Positions 1 to 16,281 of a stretch of 64,000 bases of DNA are shown piece after piece (position 1 is the stretch's first letter; each line of letters starts with the position of its first letter). The stretch is from positions 1 to 64,000 of the forward strand of contig JAFBAO010000023.1 in the NCBI GenBank assembly GCA_019247715.1. The letters run 5' to 3'. Origin of the DNA: Caulobacteraceae bacterium. Its GTDB lineage: Bacteria; Pseudomonadota; Alphaproteobacteria; Caulobacterales; Caulobacteraceae. The translations under genes were made by a program, and so were the position numbers. A model generated the notes under the pieces. That model searched no databases. It was not told the DNA's origin and worked only from the letters and a program-made list of their open reading frames with translations.

Positions 1-1946
<1,946 letters not shown>

Positions 1947-1956
1947 TCCAAAAGTC

Positions 1957-2060
1957 CGTCATCCCCGGGTGCAGCGAAGCGCGTCCCGGGGACCCAAGAT
2001 CGCAACCTTTGCAAGAGGTCACCGGCACGGCGTCGCTTCGCTCCTTGGCCGGTGATGACG
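1957..2060. repeat. Palindromic intergenic repeat between rpoB and rpoC
   Basis: The outer arms CGTCATC (1957-1963) and GATGACG (2054-2060) are perfect inverts. Inside are two further perfect 7-bp stems, CCCCGGG/CCCGGGG (1963-1969 with 1985-1991) and TCACCGG/CCGGTGA (2019-2025 with 2049-2055). The element therefore folds as a branched structure and occupies most of the gap. GTCATCCCCGG-type intergenic palindromes are common in alphaproteobacterial genomes as I recall them. Copy number in this genome cannot be judged from one window. Confidence 0.6.
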
Positions 2061-2071
2061 AGAGCTAGAGC

Positions 2072-6268
<4,197 letters not shown>

Positions 6269-6288
6269 GCGCCCCCTCGGCGAGACCT

Positions 6289-7227
6289 TCAGTTCCCGCC
6301 CGGCTTGTGGCCGAGGCGGGGCTGGAGGGGGATGGTGGCGGCGGGATCGCCGTTGGTGAGGGGCGGGGTCTCGTCCCGGTACTTGTCAGCCGCGCTCTGC
6401 CGGGCCGCCTGGTCGTTCAGGACCTGGCGGCGGCTGGCCCCGATCGGATCCATCGCCGGCGCGACCTTGACGCCCTCGCCGAGCCGTTCGGCGCAGCGCG
6501 CCTTCTCCTCCGCGCTGAGCTTGGCAGCCGACTGGTCGATGCAGCCCAGCAGGCTCCCCCGCAGACCGCCGCCGAACCCCGGCAGCACGCCGCCGGGCAG
6601 GCCGGCGCCGCCGGCCACCGCGCCGGCGCCCTTCGGACCGGCCCCTTGCGGCCCGGCCCCCTGCGGCGGGCCCGGCTGGGCGAAGACGGCGCCCGGGATG
6701 CTGACCGGCGGCGCGAGCGGCGAGGCGTTCTCCTGGTTGCTCCGGTGCAGGCGCAGCGTCGGCGCGGTGATCACCTTCGGCTGGATGGCGACCTTGGGCG
6801 CCTGGGGCGTCTCCTGGGGCGGCCCGGGCTGGGGCGCGGCGGCCGGCGGCGCCAGCGGGGTTGGGAGCTCGGCGGCGCGGGGGGCCGGGGCGGGCGCCGG
6901 ATTGACCGCGGCCTTGGCCGGCGCCGTGGTGGCCGCGGGCGGCTGAGGCGTGGGAGCGGGGGGCGCGGTGACCGGCGGCGCAGGCTGGGGCTGGGCCTGC
7001 GGTTTGGGAGTTGGCTGCGGGCGCGGGACCACCTCGGGCGGCGGCGGGATGATCGGGGTCTCGGGGGGCTGGATCTCCACCTGGAACGCCGGCTCCTGGG
7101 CGCGCGGCAGACGGAAGGGAATGGTGAGCTCGCGCGCCGCGAAGAAGAACACCAGCGCGTGGGCCAGCAGCGACCCCAGGAAGACCAGGGCGTCGCGCCG
7201 GGCGTGACGTCGTCTGGATTGGGCCAT
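6289..7227 (-). CDS. Proline-rich TonB-like membrane-anchored protein, function unknown
   Basis: The 312-residue protein has an Arg-rich start, one hydrophobic segment at about residues 12-30 (ALVFLGSLLAHALVFFFAA), and then a Pro/Ala/Gln-rich stretch to about residue 150. This is the layout of TonB or TolA energy-transducing proteins: cytoplasmic stub, inner-membrane anchor and extended periplasmic arm. The C-terminal ~110 residues contain a Gly-rich stretch and a segment with two Cys (LLGCIDQ, ARCAERL) that I do not recognise as a canonical TonB domain. No ExbB/ExbD gene is nearby. It is convergent with rpoC and divergent from rpsJ. Calling it TonB-like rests on composition and topology only. 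Confidence 0.75.
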   Translation of the reverse strand: MAQSRRRHARRDALVFLGSLLAHALVFFFAARELTIPFRLPRAQEPAFQVEIQPPETPIIPPPPEVVPRPQPTPKPQAQPQPAPPVTAPPAPTPQPPAATTAPAKAAVNPAPAPAPRAAELPTPLAPPAAAPQPGPPQETPQAPKVAIQPKVITAPTLRLHRSNQENASPLAPPVSIPGAVFAQPGPPQGAGPQGAGPKGAGAVAGGAGLPGGVLPGFGGGLRGSLLGCIDQSAAKLSAEEKARCAERLGEGVKVAPAMDPIGASRRQVLNDQAARQSAADKYRDETPPLTNGDPAATIPLQPRLGHKPGGN

Positions 7228-7592
7228 TCACTCCCCGTCTAGGCGGCCGTAGGCCCCCGGCCGCGCCGAGACATCGTCACGTGCGGCGGCTAAATCGTGA
7301 CCCCCCTCATGCGGCCGCGAGGCCTTGACGGCAAGGGGGTTGCGGCGTAGAGACCGCCCCTCTTCAGAACCGGCTGTGCCGTCCCTGGCGGCAGACGCGG
7401 TTCGCGGGACGACCGGTCCGGAGCGAGTGATCGCGAAGGTCCGGTTCACGGCCCTCGCGGAGGTTCCCGCGCGGGCCATTCGTTTTTGCGGGCTTTCGTG
7501 TCCGGGCGGCGCTTCGGCGTTCACCGGGTCGGTCTTTGAAACGGTCTGGAACTACGCGGGCGCCCGAGCTCTCGAGAGGATTTGCGAGCGAC
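7228..7592. other. 365-base divergent gap: S10 promoter and long leader
   Basis: The gap separates the TonB-like gene (minus) from rpsJ (plus). It holds a sigma-70-like promoter at 7325-7353, followed by about 230 bases of untranslated leader before the rpsJ ATG at 7593. GAGAGGA at 7574-7580 is the likely rpsJ ribosome binding site. Short GC-rich inverted repeats occur in the leader, but I could not assign a defined regulatory fold. I see no convincing gene here. Confidence 0.5.
7325..7353 (+). promoter_or_regulatory. Predicted sigma-70 promoter of the S10 ribosomal operon
   Basis: TTGACG (7325-7330) and TAGAGA (7348-7353) are separated by 17 bases. TTGACG as the -35 is typical of strong alphaproteobacterial housekeeping promoters. 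It is the best such match upstream of rpsJ. Confidence 0.55.
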
Positions 7593-7901
7593 ATGGATCG
7601 TCAGAACATCCGAATCCGCCTCCGGGCCTTCGACCACCGCGTGCTGGACCACTCCACCCGCGAGATCGTCAACACCGCCAAGCGGACCGGCGCGACCATC
7701 CGCGGCCCGATTCCGCTGCCGACCCAGATCGAGCGCTTCACGGTCAACCGCTCGCCGCACATCGATAAGAAGTCCCGCGAGCAGTTCGAGATCCGCACGC
7801 ACAAGCGCGTGCTCGACATCGTCGATCCGACCCCCCAGACCGTGGACGCGCTGATGAAGCTCGCCCTCTCGGCCGGGGTGGACGTCGAGATCAAGCTCTA
7901 A
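7593..7901 (+). CDS. rpsJ: 30S ribosomal protein S10
   Basis: S10 is a 30S head protein that also acts as NusE in transcription antitermination. The 102-residue product has the normal length and conserved features such as [18 protein letters not shown] and RTHKR. The ATG at 7593 follows GAGAGGA and matches the family N-terminus; longer in-frame starts upstream would add unconserved residues. It is the first gene of the S10 operon, 10 bases before rplC. Confidence 0.98.
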   Translation: MDRQNIRIRLRAFDHRVLDHSTREIVNTAKRTGATIRGPIPLPTQIERFTVNRSPHIDKKSREQFEIRTHKRVLDIVDPTPQTVDALMKLALSAGVDVEIKL

Positions 7902-7911
7902 GGGGGAGGCG

Positions 7912-8667
7912 ATGCGAACCGGCGTAATTGCGAGGAAACTCGGGATGACCCGCCTCTTCGACGAGGCGGGGATCCACGTGCCCGTGACGGTGCTGGCCCT
8001 CGACGGCTGCCAGGTCACCGGCCAGCGCACCAAGGAAAAGGACGGCTACGTGGCTCTGCAGTTGGGGGCCGGGGCCAAGAAACCGAAGAACACCTCCAAG
8101 GCCGAGCGCGGCCACTTCGCCAAAGCGCTGGTGGAGCCCAAGCGCCACGTGGCCGAGTTCCGGGTGAGCGAGGACAACCTGATCGACGTCGGCGCGGAGT
8201 TCACCGCCGACCACTTCGTCGCCGGCCAAAAGGTGGACGTCTCCGGCGTCACCGTCGGCAAGGGTTTCGCCGGGGCCATGAAGCGCTGGAACTTCGGCGG
8301 CCTTCGGGCCACCCACGGGGTATCCGTCTCGCACCGCTCGCACGGCTCGACCGGCAACCGCCAGGACCCCGGCAAGGTCTTCAAGAACAAGAAGATGGCC
8401 GGCCACATGGGGCAGGACAACGTCACCACCCTCAACCTGACCGTGTTCCGCGTGGATGTGGAGCGCGGTCTCATTCTTTTGAGGGGCGCGGTGCCGGGCG
8501 CGGAGGGCGGCTACGTGAAGATTCGCGACGCGGTGAAGCACGCGGCGCCCAAGGATGCGCCGCGGCCGGGGGCGATCAAGCAACAGGCGGGCGCCGCCGC
8601 GGCCGATGAAGCCGCCGCCACGCCGGCCGAGGATTCGACGGCCGAGACCGGGGGCGAAGAGGCATGA
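7912..8667 (+). CDS. rplC: 50S ribosomal protein L3
   Basis: L3 is an early 50S assembly protein whose loop approaches the peptidyl-transferase centre. The product is 251 residues: a typical L3 core ([13 protein letters not shown] at the start, [11 protein letters not shown] near residue 120, [28 protein letters not shown] split over the middle) plus an Ala-rich C-terminal tail of about 40 residues, common in alphaproteobacteria. Its stop overlaps the rplD start in an ATGA junction, indicating translational coupling. Confidence 0.98.
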   Translation: MRTGVIARKLGMTRLFDEAGIHVPVTVLALDGCQVTGQRTKEKDGYVALQLGAGAKKPKNTSKAERGHFAKALVEPKRHVAEFRVSEDNLIDVGAEFTADHFVAGQKVDVSGVTVGKGFAGAMKRWNFGGLRATHGVSVSHRSHGSTGNRQDPGKVFKNKKMAGHMGQDNVTTLNLTVFRVDVERGLILLRGAVPGAEGGYVKIRDAVKHAAPKDAPRPGAIKQQAGAAAADEAAATPAEDSTAETGGEEA

Positions 8668-9302
8668 AGATCGACGTTCTCAAGCTCGACGGCGGCAAGG
8701 GCGGCGAGGTCGACCTGCCGGACGACATCTTCGGCATCGACGAGATCCGCCCGGATCTGCTGCAGCGGTGTGTCACCTGGCAGCTCGCCAAGCGCCGGGC
8801 GGGGACTCACAAGATCCAGACCCGCAACGAGGTCTCGCGCACCGGTAAGAAGATGTACCGGCAGAAGGGCACTGGCGGGGCGCGGCACGGCTCGCGCAGG
8901 GCCGCCCAGTTCGTCGGCGGCGCCAAGGCCCACGGGCCGGTCGTCCGTAGCCACGCCATCGAGCTTCCAAAGAAGGTGCGGGCGCTGGCGCTGAAGCACG
9001 CCCTTTCGTCCAAGGCCAAGGCGGGCGCCCTGGTGGTGCTGGAGGCGGCGGCGCTCGATGCGCCCAAGACCGCGGCCCTGCGCGCCAACTTCGCCAAGCT
9101 CGGCCTCACCAACGCCCTGGTGATCGCCGGCCCCGAGGTGGACGGGGCCTTCCGGCTGGCCGCCCGCAACATCCCGAACGTCGACGTGCTGCCGAACGCC
9201 GGCCTCAACGTCTACGACGTGCTGCGCCGCCAGACCCTGGTCCTGACCCGTGCCGCCCTCGAGGGCATCGCCGCCCGCTTCGCCGAGAAGGAAGCCGCCT
9301 GA
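8664..9302 (+). CDS. rplD: 50S ribosomal protein L4
   Basis: L4 lines the peptide exit tunnel and in enterobacteria autoregulates the S10 operon; whether it does so here is unknown. The 212-residue product has the [23 protein letters not shown] tunnel loop (about residues 46-65) and the [15 protein letters not shown] segment. It begins inside the rplC stop (ATGA) and ends one base into the rplW start. Confidence 0.98.
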   Translation: MKIDVLKLDGGKGGEVDLPDDIFGIDEIRPDLLQRCVTWQLAKRRAGTHKIQTRNEVSRTGKKMYRQKGTGGARHGSRRAAQFVGGAKAHGPVVRSHAIELPKKVRALALKHALSSKAKAGALVVLEAAALDAPKTAALRANFAKLGLTNALVIAGPEVDGAFRLAARNIPNVDVLPNAGLNVYDVLRRQTLVLTRAALEGIAARFAEKEAA

Positions 9303-9598
9303 TGCCCGCCGCCGCCCGCCACTACGACGCCATCGTCGCCCCGGTGATCACTGAGAAGGCGACCATGCTCTCCGAGCAGAACAAGGTGGTTTTCAGGGTC
9401 GCCCAGGACGCCACCAAGGCGGAGATCGCCGAGGCGGTGGAGGCGCTGTTCAAGGTCAACGTGGTCAAGGTCAACACCCTCAACGTGAAGGGCAAGACCA
9501 AGCGCTTCCGCGGTCGCCTCGGGCGCCGCTCGGACGTCAAGAAGGCCATCATCACCCTGGCCGAAGGCCAGTCGATCGATATCACCACGGGGCTCTGA
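9302..9598 (+). CDS. rplW: 50S ribosomal protein L23
   Basis: L23 sits at the exit-tunnel rim and docks trigger factor and SRP. The 98-residue product carries the family signature VITEKATML near the N-terminus, and [20 protein letters not shown] basic residues in the middle. The ATG at 9302 overlaps the rplD stop by one base (TGATG), so translation is probably coupled. rplB starts one base after the stop. Confidence 0.98.
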   Translation: MPAAARHYDAIVAPVITEKATMLSEQNKVVFRVAQDATKAEIAEAVEALFKVNVVKVNTLNVKGKTKRFRGRLGRRSDVKKAIITLAEGQSIDITTGL

Positions 9599-9599
9599 G

Positions 9600-10436
<837 letters not shown>

Positions 10437-10439
10437 GCG

Positions 10440-10718
10440 ATGACCCGCTCGGTTTGGAAAGGCCCCTTCGTCGACGGCTACCTCCTGAAGAAGGCGGACG
10501 CCGCGCATTCCTCGGGCCGCAAGGACGTGATCAAGACCTGGTCGCGCCGCTCGACCATCATGCCCCAGTTCGTGGGCCTCACCTTCGGGGTCCACAACGG
10601 CCAGAAGCACGTGCCGGTGCTCGTCAGCGAGGACATGGTCGGCATGAAGTTCGGCGAGTTCGCGCCCACCCGCTACTTCCCCGGCCACGCCGGCGACAAG
10701 AAGGCCAAGAGGAAATAG
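10440..10718 (+). CDS. rpsS: 30S ribosomal protein S19
   Basis: S19 is a 30S head protein paired with S13. The 92-residue product starts with [17 protein letters not shown] and holds the family signature around residues 53-77 ([17 protein letters not shown]...). It is complete and lies two bases upstream of rplV. Confidence 0.98.
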   Translation: MTRSVWKGPFVDGYLLKKADAAHSSGRKDVIKTWSRRSTIMPQFVGLTFGVHNGQKHVPVLVSEDMVGMKFGEFAPTRYFPGHAGDKKAKRK

Positions 10719-10720
10719 CC

Positions 10721-11101
10721 ATGGGCAAGCAAGCCAAACCCCGGCGCCTCAAGCCGGCCGAGGCCATGGCCAAGGTCCGCACCCTTCGCACCGGCGCGCG
10801 CAAGCTGAACGTCGTCGCCCAGTCGATCCGCGGCCTCAAGGTGCAGCGGGCGCTGAACGAGCTGGAATTCAGCCCGCGCCGGATCGCTGGCGAGGTGCGC
10901 AAGGCTCTCTATTCGGCGATCTCCAACGCCGAGAACAACCACAGCCTCGACATCGACTCTCTGGTGGTCGCCGAGGCCTACGTCGGCAAAAACCTGGTGA
11001 TGAAGCGCTTTTCCGCCCGGGCCCGCGGTCGCGCGGCGCGGATCGAAAAGCCGTTCTCGGAAATCACCATCGTCGTGCGCGAACTCGAGGAGGCGGTCTA
11101 G
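10721..11101 (+). CDS. rplV: 50S ribosomal protein L22
   Basis: L22 reaches into the exit tunnel with a beta-hairpin. The ATG at 10721 gives a 126-residue protein with [14 protein letters not shown], the [12 protein letters not shown] segment and the basic hairpin [14 protein letters not shown] near the C-terminus. The frame stays open upstream inside rpsS, but L22 similarity begins here. rpsC starts two bases after the stop. Confidence 0.98.
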   Translation: MGKQAKPRRLKPAEAMAKVRTLRTGARKLNVVAQSIRGLKVQRALNELEFSPRRIAGEVRKALYSAISNAENNHSLDIDSLVVAEAYVGKNLVMKRFSARARGRAARIEKPFSEITIVVRELEEAV

Positions 11102-11103
11102 CC

Positions 11104-11871
11104 ATGGGCCAGAAGGTCAATCCCGTCGGGCTTCGCCTCGGCATCAACCGCACTTGGGACTCCCGCTGGTTCGCCCGCAAGGACGAGTACGCGCGCTTGC
11201 TCCACGAAGACATCCGGATGCGCAAGGTGCTCAAGCAGCGCCTCGGCCAGGCCGGCGTCTCGCGGATCATCATCGAGCGGCCGCACAAGCAGTGCCGGGT
11301 CACCATCTACGCCGCCCGCCCGGGCGTCATCATCGGCAAGAAGGGCGCGGACATCGACAAGCTGCGCAAGGACCTCTCGGCCATGACCGAGGGCGACGTG
11401 GCGCTCAACATCGTCGAGATTCGCAAGCCCGAGACCGACGCCCAGCTGGTGGCCGAGAACATCGCCCAGCAACTCGAGCGCCGGGTCGCCTTCCGCCGGG
11501 CCATGAAGCGCTCGATGCAAAGCGCCACCCGCCTCGGCGCCAAGGGCGTGCGCGTGGAGGTGGCTGGACGTCTCGGCGGGGCCGAGATCGCCCGCACCGA
11601 GTCCTATCACGAGGGCCGGGTCCCGCGGCACACGCTGCGCGCCGACATCGATTACGGCTTCGCCGAAGCCCACACCACCTACGGCATCATCGGGGTGAAG
11701 GCCTGGGTCTTCAAAGGCGAGGTCCTCGAACACGACCCGATGGCCCAGGACAAGCGCCTGGCCGGCGAGTCCGGCCCCGCCGGCGACGGCTCCGGCCGCG
11801 GTGATCGTGACCGTCCCGAACGCGAGCCGCGCGGCCCCCGCCGCGACCGGCGCGCCGAGGCCAACGCCTAA
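11104..11871 (+). CDS. rpsC: 30S ribosomal protein S3
   Basis: S3 forms part of the mRNA entry site and has helicase activity with S4 and S5. The 255-residue product has the N-terminal [13 protein letters not shown], a KH domain with the [10 protein letters not shown] loop (about residues 78-87), and the S3 C-terminal domain. About 40 charged Gly/Arg/Asp/Pro-rich residues extend the C-terminus, as is frequent in alphaproteobacteria. Confidence 0.98.
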   Translation: MGQKVNPVGLRLGINRTWDSRWFARKDEYARLLHEDIRMRKVLKQRLGQAGVSRIIIERPHKQCRVTIYAARPGVIIGKKGADIDKLRKDLSAMTEGDVALNIVEIRKPETDAQLVAENIAQQLERRVAFRRAMKRSMQSATRLGAKGVRVEVAGRLGGAEIARTESYHEGRVPRHTLRADIDYGFAEAHTTYGIIGVKAWVFKGEVLEHDPMAQDKRLAGESGPAGDGSGRGDRDRPEREPRGPRRDRRAEANA

Positions 11872-11883
11872 GGTCCCGCCGCC

Positions 11884-12315
11884 ATGCTCTCTCCGAAGAA
11901 GACCAAGTACCGCAAGCAGTTCAAGGGACGCATCCGCGGCGCCACCAAGGCCGGGGCGTCGCTGAACTTCGGTTCGCACGGGCTGAAGTCCATGGAGCCC
12001 GAACGGGTCACCGCGCGCCAGATCGAGGCGGCGCGGCGGGCGATCACCCGCCAGATGAAGCGCCAGGGCCGCGTCTGGATCCGGATCTATCCGGACGTGC
12101 CGGTGACCACCAAGCCGGCCGAGGTGCGGATGGGCTCCGGCAAGGGCTCGGTGGAGTACTGGGCCGCACGGGTCGCCCCGGGACGCATCATGTTCGAGGT
12201 GGACGGGGTGCCCGACGACGTGGCGCGCGAGGCGCTCAGGCTCGGCGCCGCGAAGCTGCCGGTGCGCACCCGGATCGTCACCCGGCTCGACGCCGGCGTC
12301 GCGGAGCACGCCTGA
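11884..12315 (+). CDS. rplP: 50S ribosomal protein L16
   Basis: L16 organises the A-site region of the 50S subunit. The 143-residue product starts [16 protein letters not shown], contains the [24 protein letters not shown] block and the [11 protein letters not shown] motif. The final base of its stop is shared with the ATG of rpmC (TGATG), a coupled junction. Confidence 0.98.
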   Translation: MLSPKKTKYRKQFKGRIRGATKAGASLNFGSHGLKSMEPERVTARQIEAARRAITRQMKRQGRVWIRIYPDVPVTTKPAEVRMGSGKGSVEYWAARVAPGRIMFEVDGVPDDVAREALRLGAAKLPVRTRIVTRLDAGVAEHA

Positions 12316-12518
12316 TGACCATCGATGAGATCCGCAAGATGACCCCGGACCAGCTGGCCGATCAGCTGCTGCAGCTCAAGAAGGAGCAGTTCAACCTGCG
12401 CTTCCAGGCCGCCACCAGCCAGCTGGAGAAGACCCACCGCGTGGGCGAGGTGCGCAAGGACATCGCGCGCCTGAAGACCGTTCTGCGCGCCAAGTCGGCC
12501 GGCGCCTCGAGGAGCTGA
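12315..12518 (+). CDS. rpmC: 50S ribosomal protein L29
   Basis: L29 is a small two-helix protein near the exit tunnel. The 67-residue product has the typical [21 protein letters not shown] core and a basic C-terminus. The start overlaps the rplP stop by one base, and rpsQ follows after seven bases. Confidence 0.97.
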   Translation: MTIDEIRKMTPDQLADQLLQLKKEQFNLRFQAATSQLEKTHRVGEVRKDIARLKTVLRAKSAGASRS

Positions 12519-12525
12519 AACGACT

Positions 12526-12777
12526 ATGCCCAAGCGAATTCTCGAAGGCGTGGTGGTCTCCGACAAAGGAGACAAGACGGTGGTGGTGAAGGTGGAGCGA
12601 ACCTTCCTGCACCCGCTGCTGAAGAAGACCGTCCGCCGCTCCAAGAAGTACCACGCCCACGACGAGGCCAATTCCTACAAGGAAGGCGAGGTGGCGCGGA
12701 TCATCGAATGCGCCCCGAGGTCGAAGCTGAAGACCTGGGAAGTCCTGCCCAAGGACGGCGCGGGCGCCGTGGGCTGA
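12526..12777 (+). CDS. rpsQ: 30S ribosomal protein S17
   Basis: S17 is a primary 16S rRNA-binding OB-fold protein. The 83-residue product contains [18 protein letters not shown] and the characteristic KKYHAHDE motif around residues 44-51. It is complete and lies between rpmC and rplN. Confidence 0.98.
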   Translation: MPKRILEGVVVSDKGDKTVVVKVERTFLHPLLKKTVRRSKKYHAHDEANSYKEGEVARIIECAPRSKLKTWEVLPKDGAGAVG

Positions 12778-12790
12778 GGGAGGGCCAGCC

Positions 12791-13159
12791 ATGATCCAAA
12801 TGCAGACCAACCTCGACGTCGCCGACAATTCCGGCGCCCGCCGGGTGATGTGCATCAAGGTGCTGGGCGGCGCCGGTCGCCGCTATGCCTCGGTGGGCGA
12901 CCGCATCGTCGTCTCGGTCAAGGAAGCGATTCCGCGCGGCCGGGTGAAGAAGGGCGACGTGCTCCAGGCCATCGTGGTGCGCACCAGCCAGGCCATCAAG
13001 CGCAAGGACGGCTCGATCATCCGCTTCGACAAGAACGCGGCGGTGATCGTCAACAAGCAATCCGAGCCGATCGGCACCCGCATCTTCGGACCGGTCCCGC
13101 GCGAGCTGCGGGCCAAGAACCACATGAAGATCATCTCGCTGGCCCCGGAGGTCCTGTAG
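12791..13159 (+). CDS. rplN: 50S ribosomal protein L14
   Basis: L14 lies at the subunit interface and bridges to 16S rRNA. The 122-residue product begins [19 protein letters not shown] and contains the central signature [15 protein letters not shown]. Length and motifs are exact for the family. AGGGAGGGCC just upstream (about 12777-12786) supplies a strong ribosome binding site. This is the usual first gene of the spc operon. Confidence 0.98.
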   Translation: MIQMQTNLDVADNSGARRVMCIKVLGGAGRRYASVGDRIVVSVKEAIPRGRVKKGDVLQAIVVRTSQAIKRKDGSIIRFDKNAAVIVNKQSEPIGTRIFGPVPRELRAKNHMKIISLAPEVL

Positions 13160-13161
13160 CA

Positions 13162-13476
13162 ATGGCCGCCAAGATCAAGAAGGGCGACCGGGTGATGGTG
13201 CTCTCCGGCCGCGAGAAGGGCCGCACCGGCGCGGTCGCCAAGGTGTCCCCCAAGGAGGGCCGGGTGATCGTCTCCGGCCTCAACATCGTGCAGCGCCACA
13301 CGCGTCCGTCCCAGGGCGACCCGCAGGGCGGCATCAAGCCCAAGGAAGCCTCGATCCACATCTCCAACGTGGCCGTGGTGGATTCCAACGGAAAGCCGAC
13401 CCGGGTCGGGTTCCGGATCGAGGGCGACAAGAAGGTGCGCGTCGCCAAGACGACCGGCGAGGTGATCAATGGCTGA
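13162..13476 (+). CDS. rplX: 50S ribosomal protein L24
   Basis: L24 is an assembly initiator with a KOW motif. The ATG at 13162 gives 104 residues, with [18 protein letters not shown] (KOW, about residues 8-25) and HISNVAVVD. The frame is open further upstream inside rplN, but the family N-terminus starts here. Its last eight bases overlap the start of rplE. Confidence 0.98.
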   Translation: MAAKIKKGDRVMVLSGREKGRTGAVAKVSPKEGRVIVSGLNIVQRHTRPSQGDPQGGIKPKEASIHISNVAVVDSNGKPTRVGFRIEGDKKVRVAKTTGEVING

Positions 13477-14029
13477 GACTGAAGCCTATGAGCCGCGGCT
13501 GAAGGGCGAGTACCGCGCCCGCATCCGCCCGGCCATGAAGGAGAAGTTCAACTACTCCAACGAGATGCAGATCCCCCGGTTGGACAAGATCGTCATCAAC
13601 ATGGGGATCGGCGAGGCCGTGGGCGATTCCAAGAAGGCCCAGGCCGCGATGAAGGACCTCACCGCCATCACCGGCCAGAAGCCGCTGGCCACCAAGGCCC
13701 GCACCTCCATCGCCGGCTTCAAGCTGCGCGAGGGGATGGTGGTGGGCGCCAAGGTGACCCTGCGCAAGGACCGGATGTACGAGTTCCTCGACCGGCTGAT
13801 CACCATCGCCCTGCCCAGGGTGAAGGACTTCCGCGGCCTCAAGCCCACCAGCTTCGACGGCCGGGGGAACTACGCGCTCGGCCTTCGCGAGCACATCGTC
13901 TTCCCCGAGATCAACTACGACGAGATCGACCAGATCTGGGGCATGGACGTCGTCGTCTGCACCACCGCGCGGACCGACGACGAGGCCCGCGAGCTGCTGA
14001 AGCAGTTCCAATTCCCGTTCAACGCCTAA
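13469..14029 (+). CDS. rplE: 50S ribosomal protein L5
   Basis: L5 binds 5S rRNA and contacts the P-site tRNA. The 186-residue product contains [16 protein letters not shown], the [22 protein letters not shown] stretch (about residues 68-89, split) and the C-terminal [16 protein letters not shown]. The eight-base overlap with rplX suggests translational coupling. Confidence 0.98.
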   Translation: MAETEAYEPRLKGEYRARIRPAMKEKFNYSNEMQIPRLDKIVINMGIGEAVGDSKKAQAAMKDLTAITGQKPLATKARTSIAGFKLREGMVVGAKVTLRKDRMYEFLDRLITIALPRVKDFRGLKPTSFDGRGNYALGLREHIVFPEINYDEIDQIWGMDVVVCTTARTDDEARELLKQFQFPFNA

Positions 14030-14053
14030 GGCAGGGCGCAAGCAGAGACCGAC

Positions 14054-14359
14054 ATGGCCAAGAAGAGCGCCGTCAACCGAAACGACATGGTCAAGCGCCT
14101 GGTGAAGGCGAAGGCCGCCAAGCGCAACGCCCTGAAGGCGATCGCCAACGACGAGAATCTGTCGCTGGAGGACCGCTTCGAGGCGCGCCTGAAGCTGGCG
14201 GCGATGCCGCGTAACTCGTCGGCGACCCGGATCCGCAACCGCTGCCAGCTTACGGGGCGCCCGCGGGCCTTCTATCGGAAACTGAAGATGAGCCGCATCG
14301 CGCTTCGCGAGCTCGGGTCCCGGGGTCAGATCCCGGGCCTGGTGAAGTCGAGCTGGTGA
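14054..14359 (+). CDS. rpsN: 30S ribosomal protein S14 (zinc-free form)
   Basis: S14 is a 30S head protein. The 101-residue length and the lack of CXXC pairs mark it as the long, zinc-independent type. The C-terminal signature [11 protein letters not shown] and the [16 protein letters not shown] end are present. It sits in the standard position between rplE and rpsH. Confidence 0.98.
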   Translation: MAKKSAVNRNDMVKRLVKAKAAKRNALKAIANDENLSLEDRFEARLKLAAMPRNSSATRIRNRCQLTGRPRAFYRKLKMSRIALRELGSRGQIPGLVKSSW

Positions 14360-14369
14360 GGAGGGGCGG

Positions 14370-14768
14370 ATGGCGATGAACGATCCCGTCGGCGACATGA
14401 TCGCCCGCATCAAGAACGCCGGCGAGCGCAAGCGCTCCAAGGTGCTGACCCCGGCCTCGCGCCTGCGCCAGCGGGTGCTGGACGTGCTGCAGGCCGAGGG
14501 TTACATCCGCGGCTACTCCCGCACCGCCGACGCCGAAGGTTTTCCGCAGTTCGAGATCGAGCTGAAGTACTTTGACGGCGAGCCGGTGATCGCCGAGATC
14601 GCCCGGGTCTCCAAGCCCGGCCGGCGGGTCTATTCGTCGATCTCCGACTTGAAGCCGGTGAAGAACGGCCTCGGCATTTCGATCCTGTCGACGTCCAAGG
14701 GCGTCATGTCCGACACCGCCGCCCGCGACGCCAACGTCGGCGGCGAAGTGCTCTGCCGCGTTTACTAG
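14370..14768 (+). CDS. rpsH: 30S ribosomal protein S8
   Basis: S8 is a primary 16S rRNA-binding protein and, in enterobacteria, the spc operon repressor. The 132-residue product has [13 protein letters not shown] at the start and the [13 protein letters not shown] signature near residues 108-120. GAGGGGCGG lies just upstream of the ATG. It is complete. Confidence 0.98.
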   Translation: MAMNDPVGDMIARIKNAGERKRSKVLTPASRLRQRVLDVLQAEGYIRGYSRTADAEGFPQFEIELKYFDGEPVIAEIARVSKPGRRVYSSISDLKPVKNGLGISILSTSKGVMSDTAARDANVGGEVLCRVY

Positions 14769-14790
14769 GGACGGGGAGGGGAGAAGAGCC

Positions 14791-15324
14791 ATGTCGCGCA
14801 TCGGCAAGAAGCCGGTCAACATTCCCTCCGGCGTCACCGCGACGCTCAGCGGGCAGACCATCACCGTGAAGGGCCCCAAGGGCGAGCTCTCCTGGACCGT
14901 CGTGGACGAGGTGGCGGTCACCCAGGAGGACGGCGCGCTCAACTTCGCCCCGCGCGCCGAGACCCAGCGGGCTCGGGCCATGTGGGGCCTGTCGCGCACG
15001 CTGGTGGGCAACATGATCGAGGGGGTTACCCAGGGTTATGAGCGGACCCTGGAGCTGGTGGGGGTGGGCTACCGCGCGGCGATGAAGGGCAAGGCCCTGT
15101 CGCTGCAGCTCGGCTTCTCCCACGACGTGGACATCCAGCCGCCCGCCGGTATCACCTTTGCGACGCCGAAGCAGACCGAGATCAGGGTCAGCGGCATCGA
15201 CAAGCAACTGGTCGGCGAGATCGCCGCGCGCATCCGCAAGGTGCGCCCGCCCGAGCCCTACAAGGGCAAGGGCGTGCGCTACGCGGGCGAGCAGGTCCGC
15301 CGCAAGGAAGGCAAGAAGAAGTAA
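14791..15324 (+). CDS. rplF: 50S ribosomal protein L6
   Basis: L6 lies near the GTPase-associated centre. The 177-residue product has the two-domain L6 layout and ends with the signature [14 protein letters not shown] (about residues 152-165) followed by a Lys-rich tail. A GGGGAGGGGAG ribosome binding site precedes the ATG. The rplR ATG follows one base after the stop. Confidence 0.98.
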   Translation: MSRIGKKPVNIPSGVTATLSGQTITVKGPKGELSWTVVDEVAVTQEDGALNFAPRAETQRARAMWGLSRTLVGNMIEGVTQGYERTLELVGVGYRAAMKGKALSLQLGFSHDVDIQPPAGITFATPKQTEIRVSGIDKQLVGEIAARIRKVRPPEPYKGKGVRYAGEQVRRKEGKKK

Positions 15325-15325
15325 G

Positions 15326-15679
15326 ATGGCGCTTTCCAGACTCGATCCGACCCAGCGACGGGCCCTTCGCGTCCGTCACCGGCTGAAGCAAGTCGCCGGC
15401 GGACGGCCGCGCCTGTCCGTCCACCGCTCGGCCAAGCACATCTACGCCCAGGTGATTGACGATGCGCGCGGGGTCACCCTCGCCCACGCCTCCACCCTGG
15501 AGGAAACCGCCGAGAAGGGCGCCGACAAGGCGGCCGCCGCGCGGGTTGGCGCGCTGATCGCCAAGCGGGCCCTCGACAAGGGCGTCAAGGACGTCGTCTT
15601 CGACCGAGGTGGCTATCTCTATCACGGCCGGGTCAAGGCGCTCGCCGACGCCGCCCGCGAAGCCGGCTTGAACTTCTAA
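15326..15679 (+). CDS. rplR: 50S ribosomal protein L18
   Basis: L18 binds 5S rRNA with L5. The ATG at 15326 gives 117 residues containing [18 protein letters not shown], the [19 protein letters not shown] signature and the usual C-terminal AREAGLNF. The frame is open upstream within rplF, but L18 similarity starts here. Confidence 0.98.
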   Translation: MALSRLDPTQRRALRVRHRLKQVAGGRPRLSVHRSAKHIYAQVIDDARGVTLAHASTLEETAEKGADKAAAARVGALIAKRALDKGVKDVVFDRGGYLYHGRVKALADAAREAGLNF

Positions 15680-15691
15680 GGGCAAAATCGA

Positions 15692-16279
15692 ATGGCTCGT
15701 GGACCAGAACAACGCGATCGCCGCGACCGGAGGGACCGGGGCGGGGAGGACCGCGCCGACAGCGACATCGTCGAGAAGCTCGTGTTCATCAACCGGGTGG
15801 CCGCCACCGTGAAGGGCGGTCGGCGGTTCTCCTTCGCCGCCCTGATGGTGGTGGGCGACCAGAAGGGCCGGGTGGGCTTCGGCCACGGCAAGGCGCGCGA
15901 GGTGCCGGAAGCCATCCGCAAGGCCACCGAGGAAGCCAAGAAGTCGATGATCCGCGTGCCGCTGCGCGAAAGCCGCACCCTGCATCACGACGGCGTGGGG
16001 CGCTGGGGCGCCGGCAAGATCACCATGCGGGCCGCGCCGGCCGGCACCGGCATCATCGCCGGCGGCCCGATGCGTGCGGTGCTGGAAGCCCTGGGCGTCC
16101 AGGACGTGGTCGGCAAGCGGATGGGCTCGTCGAACCCCTACAACATGGTGCGCGCCACCTTCGAGGCCTTGAAGCAGCAGGCCTCGCCCCGGCAGGTCGC
16201 CGCCAAGCGCGGCAAGAAGGTCGCCGACATCATAGGTCGCCGGGCCGATGCGGCCGGCGCCGAAGCGGCGGAGGCTTGA
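15692..16279 (+). CDS. rpsE: 30S ribosomal protein S5
   Basis: S5 takes part in decoding fidelity and mRNA entry. The 195-residue product has a charged N-terminus, the S5 double-stranded RNA-binding signature ([16 protein letters not shown] onward, about residues 33-60), the [18 protein letters not shown] segment and an Ala-rich tail. It lies two bases upstream of rpmD. Confidence 0.98.
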   Translation: MARGPEQRDRRDRRDRGGEDRADSDIVEKLVFINRVAATVKGGRRFSFAALMVVGDQKGRVGFGHGKAREVPEAIRKATEEAKKSMIRVPLRESRTLHHDGVGRWGAGKITMRAAPAGTGIIAGGPMRAVLEALGVQDVVGKRMGSSNPYNMVRATFEALKQQASPRQVAAKRGKKVADIIGRRADAAGAEAAEA

Positions 16280-16281
16280 CC

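Noticed and set aside
7325..7768. Plus-strand frame running from the S10 leader into rpsJ
   Set aside because: It begins at the -35 hexamer of the predicted promoter and is out of frame with rpsJ; no coding character.
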